DNA of 6,224 bases, taken from the NCBI GenBank assembly GCA_947629295.1, contig CANRDH010000098.1:1-6224 (forward strand). Direction: 5' to 3'. A program made the position numbers and the translations under genes. Positions within the stretch are counted from its first letter, which is position 1. Each line of letters opens with the position of its first letter. A model generated the notes under the pieces. The model saw nothing but the letters and a program-made list of their open reading frames with translations, had not been told where the DNA came from and did no database searches. Of the stretch, positions 1 to 6,112 are shown piece by piece. The stretch is from an uncultured Clostridia bacterium. GTDB lineage: Bacteria > Bacillota > Clostridia > Oscillospirales > Acutalibacteraceae.

Positions 1-25
1 ATGTTATGCAAATTTTTGTATTTTT

Positions 26-75
26 ACAGCCTCAACACCGTCCGTTTTGCATAGTGCTGAGGCTGTTTGATTTTG
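26..75 (+). terminator. Possible intrinsic terminator, + strand, left edge
   Basis: A perfect 9-bp inverted repeat, ACAGCCTCA (26-34) with TGAGGCTGT (58-66), can be extended after one mismatch by CAC/GTG (36-38 with 54-56). It is followed on the + strand by TTTGATTTTG. On the minus strand the repeat is followed by A-rich sequence, so it does not look like a terminator for the minus-strand operon. It most likely ends a + strand transcript coming from the left of the window, but the 23-base loop and interrupted T-tract make it a moderate candidate only. No coding sequence can be supported in bases 1-92. Confidence 0.45.
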
Positions 76-79
76 TAGT

Positions 80-105
80 CAACATATGAATCTTATGTTG
101 TTTTT
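80..105 (+). terminator. Weak AT-rich hairpin with T5 tail overlapping the DUF6062 stop
   Basis: CAACATA (80-86) and TATGTTG (94-100) form a perfect 7-bp stem with a 7-base loop, followed on the + strand by five T residues. The right arm covers the stop codon of the minus-strand DUF6062 gene (93-95). The stem has only two G-C pairs, so it would be weak. It may act as a backup to the hairpin at 26-75 for + strand readthrough, or it may be chance in AT-rich DNA. No convincing terminator in the minus direction is visible before the window edge. Confidence 0.25.
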
Positions 106-863
106 AATCCTGTTTTGGCTTCAAATTCTGCGGAAGCCTCCTGTTCGCCAGGATCTTCAAATTGACCTGAATTAATGCCGGGTAAACGTCCTCCCGTAAG
201 AAATTCCACACTGCGCTCAATGCTATTCCTTGAGCCTGACCAATTTTGATTTGATGCATTGTGGTAATCAAACATAGAGCAGAAATGATGTATATCATTT
301 TGCAGTGATTTTAGATACCCTCCGGTAAGCGTGGAGGTGGCTTCGTAAAACGCCTGAAAGCTTTTGCCGAGTCCCTTTTGGTCGGTATTGATAAGCAGAT
401 AAAAATGCTCAAGGCATATGAATTTCTGCTCACTGTAGAGCTGCCTGAATTCCGGCTCTTTTATCCACATGGAATGTACGATACGAACCATATTTTCCAT
501 ATTCTGCTTAATGTCACGGCAGATAAAGCAGTCGTGAATAAGTACGTCAAGTGCCGCCATTTTTTTCCTGTCAAGCTTTTTCGGCGCAACAGGAGGAATA
601 AATTCCTCAGATATCTGTTGCAGATGTGTTTCAAGGATGAGAGCATTTGAAAGGCGTTTTCCGAGCCGCACCATCATTTCAAAATGTCTGAAACAAAAGC
701 CCTGAGCGTTAGTCTGCACACGTACATTCGGCTCCATCATTGCCGAGCCTGTAATATAATCTGCCTTTCTTTCCTCAAGCATATCTCTCATGCGGCACAT
801 CGGACAACCGTCCTTTGGAAGAAATACGTCATTTATCGGTATACTGCATATATTTTCCTGCAC
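93..863 (-). CDS. DUF6062 family protein with two CxxC...CxxH modules
   Basis: This 256-residue protein starts with GTG at 863. The start is fixed by a strong ribosome binding site (GGAGG, 877-873) nine bases upstream, inside the last codons of the preceding gene. The sequence fits the DUF6062 family of Clostridia: an N-terminal IPINDVF stretch, CPMC (C20, C23), GFCFRH (C57, H60), the alanine/leucine-rich segment near 73-83, CFIC (C112, C115), FICLEHF (C150, H153), and a late tryptophan region near 208. The cysteines and histidines form two similar units, CxxC-33 residues-CxxH and CxxC-34 residues-CxxH, which suggests an internal duplication binding two metal ions, probably zinc (inference). 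No signal peptide or membrane segment is seen, so it is probably cytoplasmic. Residues after about 226 form an acidic tail (EDPGEQEASAEFEA) that looks outside the family core. The molecular function is unknown. Only four bases separate it from the stop of the upstream glycosyltransferase-like gene, so translation is probably coupled. Confidence 0.9.
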   Translation of the reverse strand: MQENICSIPINDVFLPKDGCPMCRMRDMLEERKADYITGSAMMEPNVRVQTNAQGFCFRHFEMMVRLGKRLSNALILETHLQQISEEFIPPVAPKKLDRKKMAALDVLIHDCFICRDIKQNMENMVRIVHSMWIKEPEFRQLYSEQKFICLEHFYLLINTDQKGLGKSFQAFYEATSTLTGGYLKSLQNDIHHFCSMFDYHNASNQNWSGSRNSIERSVEFLTGGRLPGINSGQFEDPGEQEASAEFEAKTGLKTT

Positions 864-867
864 GGTC

Positions 868-3612
868 TTAAACCTCCTTATTAAATATCAGCCTCATGCT
901 TTCGTCGTATATCCTTTTACTGTTTTTAACATCAATGTAGGAAAAAAACATATTTCTGCGCTGTCTGTATTTTTCGGTAAGCCCGAATGAATCCGACATA
1001 CCTTTTTTCAAAAAATCAATAAGCTTTTCTCTTTCAAAAATCATATCTCCGAAACCGCTTGCAGAAAGATTTTCGCCTTTTCGCTCTGTATTTTTGGGAA
1101 GCCCCGGGGGAAAGTAATAAATAACGCTTTTACCGAGATACGCAAAACGGAATTGAAGTTCGGAGTGGTCGGTTATAAGCAGGGAGGCTCTCGACAGTAA
1201 CGAAAATTCATTTTGCTCTGTATACGGATATATTTCCGTAACATCATCGGAATGGAAGGTCTTTGAATATTTTTCTATTGATGGGGGAAGAAGAAGCGCT
1301 ATCTTCCAGCCTTTTTTTCTACATTGGGATATCAGCTCCGCATCGGAAATTACATTGTTATATTCCGTGAAAAGTGCGCTTTCCGAAAACTTGTAGTAAT
1401 TTGAATTCTCATAAACGGAAAACCACAGTCTTTCCTCCGGAGCTATAAGTATAAGCTTTTCGGGTTTATTTGATGCGGCGTCGAGTAAAGCACTGCCTGT
1501 TATATGTATCATGCTTTGCTCGTAATCATATATCGGTGCAAGAAGATTTTTTCTTTCCTGCTCCGAGGTACAGAAGACGATATGAGTATTGTCACGGAGT
1601 CTGTTGTCGTACTGAGCTGACTGATACGTCAGAAAGAAATTCTTGACAGAAATTGTTTTGGCATTTATCATATCCCGAAGATAAATCATATCATCAACAT
1701 CAAATTCCAAAGCTTCATATGGGTCGCAGTCAACGGCATACAGATAATCCGCCGCCAATACTGTTGCCTTTTGTTTTGTTGTGCCTATATCAAGAATATT
1801 GTCATATCCTGACTTGATGAGAAAATCCTTTTGCGGAGAATCACTCTCCACGCATATATACGGCTCAAATTCCTCCCGTTTGTTTTTAAAAAAATATCTG
1901 AACAGAAGGTTGCCGTTATAATTTATTCCCCTGTCGTCATAAAAGATGAGAATTTTCTTTTTTTTCTTTTCCTGCATGACAGAGCGCGCAAGACTTCTTA
2001 TTCTTTTATAAGTCATACGCTTTGATAAACCGCTTTTTTTGCCAATCTCTGACAAAAATCTGCCCTCGCAAACCGATATATAGCTTTCTGTCGCACGCCT
2101 GAAAACAAGAGTTTTGCTTTTTATGTCATAGGTCATTATACGTCTTCCGATTAATGTGTATGAATTAACCATCCGGTTAGACAGCTTTGAATATATACCG
2201 GAAAATGAAATATTCATACGAAAGGCAAGCCTTCCGTATCTGAAATATATTGCCGCGGTATCCATTTTTTTACCGGAGCCGTGTGGAATGAAAAAACGAA
2301 AGGTATACCTTTTCAGAAACGGTTCTCCGAAAAATTTTTTCAAACTGTACACATTTGAAGCAGTTACGGGAATTCTTTTTTCATTCAGCGAAACATATAT
2401 GCTGTAATCGTTTATATCGATGCATGAACATCCGTGCAGATATGCGTCTATATAAATGCCGTCTCTGTCGTAATTGATTGCCGATATGACAGCTGATATC
2501 TCCCTTGAACGCATGATCAGGACATTTTTTATATGAGCGGCGAATTCGCCCGACATATTTACAGCTTCCATCCGGTTATACGCAACAAAGTACTTATGAG
2601 CTTCCTCTTTTTTGGGTAAAACGAGATCAATGGCAGGCCGCATCATGGGATTTTTATATTTCATGCGCAAAAGTCTGAAAGGAATCTCATCATCAAGCCC
2701 GCACAGAGCGCAGAATCTTTTATTTAATATTACGGTATCGTCTATATATTTCAAGGCGTCTGCACAGCAATCGAGAAATTCGGAAACCTTTCCGTATGAA
2801 GGTATCCCGCAGTAGCTGTCATCTGCGTTCAGTGAAAACTTGACATAAATAAGATACATCATTACAGACATCATGAATGCTGACCCGGGATAGGATTTCA
2901 GCATAGGAGTGACAAACCCTTTTATATTTTCGGTATAGAAGCCTGCGGAATATTTGGGCTCATACCGTATAATGTCATGTTCTGTGGGGGAGGAAGCCGT
3001 ATAGCTCAGTTTATCCGAAAAAACATATGAATGTGTGTTAATAAGAATATCCGTAATAAATTTTGTATCATAATTAAAACGCAGTTTTTTGTCAAATGTA
3101 ATTTTTTGTATTGTTGTGTTTTTGATAAAATAACAGCCGAGCATGAGGATGAATTTGTCGGGAGTATCATCAATATTTATAATTCCGTTTTCCGTATCGT
3201 CTATATACGGCCTGACGGGTTCTCCGGGTGTTGAATATAAGGGCAGACAGCAAAATACGGGTATTTTTGCGTTTTTCAGTATATTAAATGCAGTCGGCAG
3301 AGCTGATTTTGAATATTCTCCGTAATTATCAATGTATGTTATATATGTGCCGAATGCCAGAGAGGATGCGTCGTTATAGCTTTTAGCCGGAGTCTGAGCG
3401 ATTGCGTCAACAAAATATATATTCTCAGGATATTTTTCGGTATATTCCGAGCATATTTTTGTACTGAGTTCTGTTCCTATTGAATCAATAAGAATAAGCT
3501 GTACATTTTCTATAAAAAATTTCACATCACCGATAACCGAATCAACAGCCTTTTTTATATGGCTGTCACTTCTTATCAGAAGATTAATGGTAAAAAAGCA
3601 TTTCTTAGGCAT
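868..3612 (-). CDS. GT2-like / CDP-glycerol glycerophosphotransferase (TagF)-like two-domain protein, probably degenerate
   Basis: This protein has 914 residues from the ATG at 3612, which has GGAG six bases upstream. A TTG four codons earlier overlaps that ribosome binding site and is rejected as start. Residues about 4-215 resemble a family 2 glycosyltransferase (INLLIRSD, LILIDSIGTE, YITYIDNYGE). Residues about 370-475 are a beta-rich linker domain of the kind found between these domains in related clostridial proteins. Residues about 553-905 match the TagF/TagB GT-B fold: KKILIFYDDRG, GNLLFRYFF, ITGSALLD, LLITDHSELQF, GKSVIYYF. Active relatives build teichoic-acid-like or other polyol-phosphate polymers, or modify surface glycans, at the inner membrane face. 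Here the key motifs are altered. The GT2 DDGS and DxD positions read D43-S44 and D95-N-Y-G. The TagF His-Gly (FLQHG type) reads FLTYQS (660-665). TDYSS...FD reads TDHSE...FR (814-822). It may therefore be inactive or have a changed activity. A lysine run (549-553) encoded by A8 lies between the domains. It is the first gene of an operon with the DUF6062 gene. Confidence 0.82.
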   Translation of the reverse strand: MPKKCFFTINLLIRSDSHIKKAVDSVIGDVKFFIENVQLILIDSIGTELSTKICSEYTEKYPENIYFVDAIAQTPAKSYNDASSLAFGTYITYIDNYGEYSKSALPTAFNILKNAKIPVFCCLPLYSTPGEPVRPYIDDTENGIINIDDTPDKFILMLGCYFIKNTTIQKITFDKKLRFNYDTKFITDILINTHSYVFSDKLSYTASSPTEHDIIRYEPKYSAGFYTENIKGFVTPMLKSYPGSAFMMSVMMYLIYVKFSLNADDSYCGIPSYGKVSEFLDCCADALKYIDDTVILNKRFCALCGLDDEIPFRLLRMKYKNPMMRPAIDLVLPKKEEAHKYFVAYNRMEAVNMSGEFAAHIKNVLIMRSREISAVISAINYDRDGIYIDAYLHGCSCIDINDYSIYVSLNEKRIPVTASNVYSLKKFFGEPFLKRYTFRFFIPHGSGKKMDTAAIYFRYGRLAFRMNISFSGIYSKLSNRMVNSYTLIGRRIMTYDIKSKTLVFRRATESYISVCEGRFLSEIGKKSGLSKRMTYKRIRSLARSVMQEKKKKKILIFYDDRGINYNGNLLFRYFFKNKREEFEPYICVESDSPQKDFLIKSGYDNILDIGTTKQKATVLAADYLYAVDCDPYEALEFDVDDMIYLRDMINAKTISVKNFFLTYQSAQYDNRLRDNTHIVFCTSEQERKNLLAPIYDYEQSMIHITGSALLDAASNKPEKLILIAPEERLWFSVYENSNYYKFSESALFTEYNNVISDAELISQCRKKGWKIALLLPPSIEKYSKTFHSDDVTEIYPYTEQNEFSLLSRASLLITDHSELQFRFAYLGKSVIYYFPPGLPKNTERKGENLSASGFGDMIFEREKLIDFLKKGMSDSFGLTEKYRQRRNMFFSYIDVKNSKRIYDESMRLIFNKEV

Positions 3613-3618
3613 AATTTT

Positions 3619-3622
3619 CTCC
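3619..3622 (-). promoter_or_regulatory. Ribosome binding site deciding the start of the glycosyltransferase-like gene
   Basis: GGAG on the minus strand lies six bases before the ATG at 3612. The longer reading frame starting at TTG (3624) would place its start codon directly against this GGAG and has no ribosome binding site of its own. The ATG start is therefore preferred, shortening the protein by four residues to 914. Confidence 0.8.
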
Positions 3623-3635
3623 AAAACGGCATAAA

Positions 3636-3690
3636 AATTGACATACGGATTACAAAATAATTATATAACAAACGAATAATGATGTCAATT
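3636..3690. repeat. 9-bp inverted repeat flanking the minus-strand promoter core
   Basis: AATTGACAT (3636-3644) and ATGTCAATT (3682-3690) are perfect inverted copies separated by 37 bp, with the -10 box of the operon promoter near the centre. The right arm contains the operon -35 box. The left arm places an outward TTGACA on the + strand. It could be a two-site operator or simply two -35-like sequences facing each other; I recognise no known regulator site. Confidence 0.45.
3660..3688 (-). promoter_or_regulatory. Consensus sigma-A promoter of the minus-strand operon
   Basis: Read on the minus strand, TTGACA (3688-3683) is followed after exactly 17 bp by TATAAT (3665-3660), a perfect match to the housekeeping consensus. 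Transcription should start near 3653, giving a 5' UTR of about 40 bases before the ATG at 3612. The -35 box lies inside the right arm of a 9-bp inverted repeat whose left arm falls in the 5' UTR (3636-3644). Confidence 0.85.
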
Positions 3691-3757
3691 ATATTTAGCC
3701 GATTGTGTAATTACTGCTTTTGGTGATAATGGGTTTTCTGCCATTTAGGAGTATATT

Positions 3758-3841
3758 ATGCAGTATTGCCTGAATAAACATAAAATCCGCTCACAGTTAG
3801 TAAAAATAAAGCGAAACGACGAAAAATTAAAAAACGGTTGA
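3758..3841 (+). CDS. Possible 27-codon small ORF, basic peptide
   Basis: An ATG at 3758 is preceded by TTAGGAG with GGAG (3748-3751) six bases away, a good ribosome binding site. The frame runs 27 codons to a TGA at 3839-3841. The predicted peptide starts MQYCLNKHKIRSQL and is rich in lysine and arginine, with one cysteine and no hydrophobic segment. A weak promoter could lie at 3703-3708 (TTGTGT) and 3725-3730 (GATAAT, 16-bp spacing). The stop codon sits inside the -35 box of the glnN promoter. I recognise no family. It may be a real small gene, or a chance frame in AT-rich intergenic DNA; only the ribosome binding site argues for it. Confidence 0.25.
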   Translation: MQYCLNKHKIRSQLVKIKRNDEKLKNG

Positions 3842-3866
3842 CATATGTTTTGAAATGATTTATAAT
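3838..3866 (+). promoter_or_regulatory. Consensus sigma-A promoter of glnN
   Basis: TTGACA (3838-3843), a 17-bp spacer and TATAAT (3861-3866) match the housekeeping consensus perfectly. The expected transcription start is about 3872-3874, leaving a leader of roughly 88 bases before the glnN ATG. The inverted pair TTGAA (3850-3854) and TTCAA (3866-3870) brackets the -10 box. A strong promoter followed at once by a terminator fits control by transcription elongation rather than initiation. Confidence 0.88.
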
Positions 3867-3876
3867 TCAAGCAACG

Positions 3877-3892
3877 ACAGCAAAGGCGCTGT
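3877..3892 (+). promoter_or_regulatory. Hexaloop hairpin in the glnN leader, candidate ANTAR antiterminator target
   Basis: ACAGC (3877-3881) pairs perfectly with GCTGT (3888-3892), leaving the six-base loop AAAGGC (3882-3887). ANTAR-domain regulators bind small hairpins with hexanucleotide loops carrying A at position 1 and G at position 4, and this loop fits. The loop G's and the 3' arm are also the 5' arm of the terminator at 3885-3918, so the two folds exclude each other, as in known ANTAR antitermination leaders. The usual target has two such hairpins. Here the adjacent 3893-3910 segment can fold with a GATGAC hexaloop, but this has G rather than A at position 1 and closes with G-U pairs. 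Assignment to ANTAR is inference; the pairing is directly seen. Confidence 0.6.
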
Positions 3893-3929
3893 AGGTTGGA
3901 TGACTGACCTACAGCGCCGTTTTGTTTTT
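3885..3929 (+). terminator. Intrinsic terminator (attenuator) in the glnN leader
   Basis: GGCGCTGTAGGT (3885-3896) and ACCTACAGCGCC (3907-3918) form a perfect 12-bp, mostly GC-paired stem with a 10-base apical loop, followed by GTTTTGTTTTT. It lies between the glnN promoter and the glnN start codon, beginning only about 12 bases after the predicted transcription start. Unless the stem is prevented from forming, most transcripts should end as RNAs of roughly 50-60 bases. The alternative hairpin at 3877-3892 would prevent it. Confidence 0.85.
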
Positions 3930-3960
3930 CAGTTGAATATTTTAGATTGGAGAGGTTTTT

Positions 3961-6051
3961 ATGGTAAATGTACCGGAAATATTCGGTTCAGAGGTGTTTA
4001 ATGATGAAGCTATGAAAAAGTATCTTCCCAAGGGAACATACAAGGAGCTGAAAAAGACTATCGAGGACGGCAAGCCTCTCGATATAAATATAGCCAATGT
4101 CGTTGCTCACGCAATGAAGGAATGGGCTATCGAAAAGGGTGCGACACATTTTACTCACTGGTTCCAGCCTATGACAGGTATTACGGCGGAAAAGCATGAC
4201 AGCTTTATTTCCCCCGTTGCAGGCGGCGGAGTTATAATGGAGTTTTCCGGAAAAGAGCTTATCAAGGGTGAGCCTGACGCGTCAAGCTTCCCTTCGGGCG
4301 GTATCCGAGCTACCTTTGAGGCAAGAGGATATACGGCATGGGACCCGACATCATATGCGTTTATTAAGGAAGGTTCACTTTGCATACCGACAGCCTTTTG
4401 CTCATATACCGGCGAGGCTCTTGATAAAAAGACTCCTCTCCTCCGTTCAATGGAATGTATCAATAAGCAGGCTCTCAGAGTTTTGAGGGTATTCGGTGAT
4501 AATGAAACGACCCACGTTTCCACAACGGTAGGTCCCGAGCAGGAATACTTCCTCGTTGACAGAGAGGTTTACAAAAAGCGTAAGGATCTTATCTATTGCG
4601 GAAGAACACTTTTCGGCGCAAGACCTCCGAAGGGACAGGAGCTTGAGGATCATTATTTTGGCTCAATAAAACCCCGTGTTTCTGCTTATATGAGAGATCT
4701 TGAGCAGGAGCTGTGGAAATACGGTATTTATGCAAAGACAAAGCATAACGAGGTTGCACCGGCTCAGCATGAGCTTGCACCTATCTTTGATACAACGAAT
4801 ATAGCAACCGACCATAACCAGCTTACGATGGAAATAATGAAAAAGGTTGCAGAAAAACACGGCCTTGTATGTCTCCTCCATGAGAAGCCCTTTGCAGGTG
4901 TAAACGGCTCAGGTAAGCATAATAACTGGTCAATGTCCACGAATACAGGCAAGAACCTTCTTAATCCGGGTAAGAACCCGAGAGATAATACACTTTTCCT
5001 TGTTTTCCTTGCAGCAGTGATCAGAGCTGTTGACGAGCATCAGGATCTTCTCAGAATTTCTGTTGCAAGCGCAGGAAACGACCACAGACTCGGAGCTAAC
5101 GAAGCACCTCCCGCAATCATTTCCATGTATCTCGGCGATGACCTTACAGAGGTTCTCCGCTCGGTACTCAGCGGTAAGGAATATGTATCTGACAATAAGC
5201 TTGTTATGGAAACAACTGCCGAAGTTCTTCCTAACTTTACAAAGGATACCTCAGACCGTAACCGTACTTCTCCGTTTGCATTCACAGGTAATAAGTTTGA
5301 ATTCAGAATGGTCGGTTCGACAGAAAATATAGCTTGCGCAAACTTCATCATCAATACAATGGTAGCCGATGTTCTTGAAGATTTTGCCGATCAGCTCGAG
5401 AAAGCTGAAGATGTAAAGGCAGCAGCCGAGGCTCTTGTCAAGAAGACAGTTGAGGAGCATAAGAGAATTATCTTTAACGGCAATAACTATTCCGAGGAAT
5501 GGGTCGAAGAGGCTGAAAAGAGAGGACTTCTGAATCTGCGTTCACTTCCCGAGGCACTTCCGCTTTACACAAGCGAAAAGAATGTTAAGCTCTTTACAAA
5601 GCATAATGTTCTTTCAGAGGTTGAGCTTCGCTCAAGACGTGATGTTCTTCTTGAGAAATATTCAAAGATTATCAACATAGAGGCTCTTACGGCGCTTGAT
5701 ATGGCAAAGAAGGATATCCTCCCGGCGGTTTCAAAGTATATAGGCGAGCTTGCTGAAACAGTAAATCTTGTTAAGTCAGCCGGTGTTGACGTTACACCTT
5801 CGGCGAATGTCGAATCTATCAAGAAGCTTACAAACCTTCTTAACTGCTTTGCTAAGAAGATTGACGCTCTTGACGATGCAGTTGTAGGGGCAAAGGATGT
5901 TACGGATGTTGCAGAAAATGCAATGTATTTCAAGGAAAAAGTACTTGCAGCAATGCAGGAGCTCCGTGCGGTAGCAGACGAGATGGAATCCTCAATGTCC
6001 GCGAAGGCATGGCCCTATCCGTCATACGGTACATTACTTTTCAGCGTATGA
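3961..6051 (+). CDS. glnN: Glutamine synthetase type III (GSIII)
   Basis: It makes L-glutamine from L-glutamate, ammonium and ATP in the cytoplasm, the main route of ammonium assimilation at low nitrogen. The 696-residue length is close to the 700-730 residues usual for GSIII and far above the roughly 450-470 of type I enzymes. Visible signatures are the GSIII N-terminal region, FPSGGIRATFEARGYTAWDP (110-129), the GPEQEYFLVD catalytic glutamates (191-200), KHNEVAPAQHELAPIF (261-276), the glutamate-binding GVNGSGKHNNWS loop (313-324), ANEAPPAI (379-386), the KFEFRM arginine motif (445-450) and the C-terminal WPYPSYG (684-690). No frameshift or missing catalytic residue is seen. The ATG start has GGAGAGG (3949-3955) five bases upstream. 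GSIII enzymes form dodecamers. Expression is probably controlled by the terminator/hexaloop leader just upstream. No terminator immediately follows the stop, so transcription may continue into the next gene. Confidence 0.97.
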   Translation: MVNVPEIFGSEVFNDEAMKKYLPKGTYKELKKTIEDGKPLDINIANVVAHAMKEWAIEKGATHFTHWFQPMTGITAEKHDSFISPVAGGGVIMEFSGKELIKGEPDASSFPSGGIRATFEARGYTAWDPTSYAFIKEGSLCIPTAFCSYTGEALDKKTPLLRSMECINKQALRVLRVFGDNETTHVSTTVGPEQEYFLVDREVYKKRKDLIYCGRTLFGARPPKGQELEDHYFGSIKPRVSAYMRDLEQELWKYGIYAKTKHNEVAPAQHELAPIFDTTNIATDHNQLTMEIMKKVAEKHGLVCLLHEKPFAGVNGSGKHNNWSMSTNTGKNLLNPGKNPRDNTLFLVFLAAVIRAVDEHQDLLRISVASAGNDHRLGANEAPPAIISMYLGDDLTEVLRSVLSGKEYVSDNKLVMETTAEVLPNFTKDTSDRNRTSPFAFTGNKFEFRMVGSTENIACANFIINTMVADVLEDFADQLEKAEDVKAAAEALVKKTVEEHKRIIFNGNNYSEEWVEEAEKRGLLNLRSLPEALPLYTSEKNVKLFTKHNVLSEVELRSRRDVLLEKYSKIINIEALTALDMAKKDILPAVSKYIGELAETVNLVKSAGVDVTPSANVESIKKLTNLLNCFAKKIDALDDAVVGAKDVTDVAENAMYFKEKVLAAMQELRAVADEMESSMSAKAWPYPSYGTLLFSV

Positions 6052-6096
6052 TAATGTATCAAGGTAACGCAGAAAGTTAAAATTAAATGATTTTGT

Positions 6097-6112
6097 TACA
6101 CAAAGGCGTGTA
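6097..6112 (+). promoter_or_regulatory. Second AAAGGC hexaloop hairpin, candidate ANTAR target before the next gene
   Basis: TACAC (6097-6101) pairs with GTGTA (6108-6112), leaving the loop AAAGGC (6102-6107), identical to the loop in the glnN leader. The loop-closing C-G pair is shared, but the other four pairs differ between the two sites and all still pair. As at glnN, the loop and 3' arm can instead pair with downstream sequence (6136-6146), giving a competing hairpin. A clear second hexaloop was not found: TAAC...GTTA at 6065-6079 has a 7-base loop. Confidence 0.55.

Noticed and set aside
3613..3624. TTG-initiated start of the glycosyltransferase-like protein (four extra residues)
   Set aside because: The TTG abuts the GGAG that serves the ATG at 3612 and has no ribosome binding site of its own at a proper distance.
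3638..3669. + strand promoter with TTGACA at 3638
   Set aside because: At 17-bp spacing the -10 is TTATAT (poor), and the better TATAAC gives 20-bp spacing. It overlaps the stronger minus-strand promoter.
3872..3960. T-box or glutamine riboswitch in the glnN leader
   Set aside because: The leader is under 90 bases. It lacks the T-box specifier and conserved T-box bulge, and it does not match the glutamine riboswitch cores known from cyanobacteria and phage.
4155..4523. 122-codon minus-strand frame inside glnN
   Set aside because: It lies wholly within a well-conserved glutamine synthetase gene and its translation shows no recognisable domain; it is a shadow of the real coding strand.
5565..5933. 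122-codon minus-strand frame inside the 3' part of glnN
   Set aside because: Same reasoning: antisense to the conserved GSIII C-terminal region, low-complexity translation, no promoter or ribosome binding site support.
6065..6079. TAAC-GCAGAAA-GTTA as the first hairpin of a two-hairpin ANTAR target
   Set aside because: The loop is seven bases and starts with G; the stem is only four pairs. It was left as unsupported rather than annotated.
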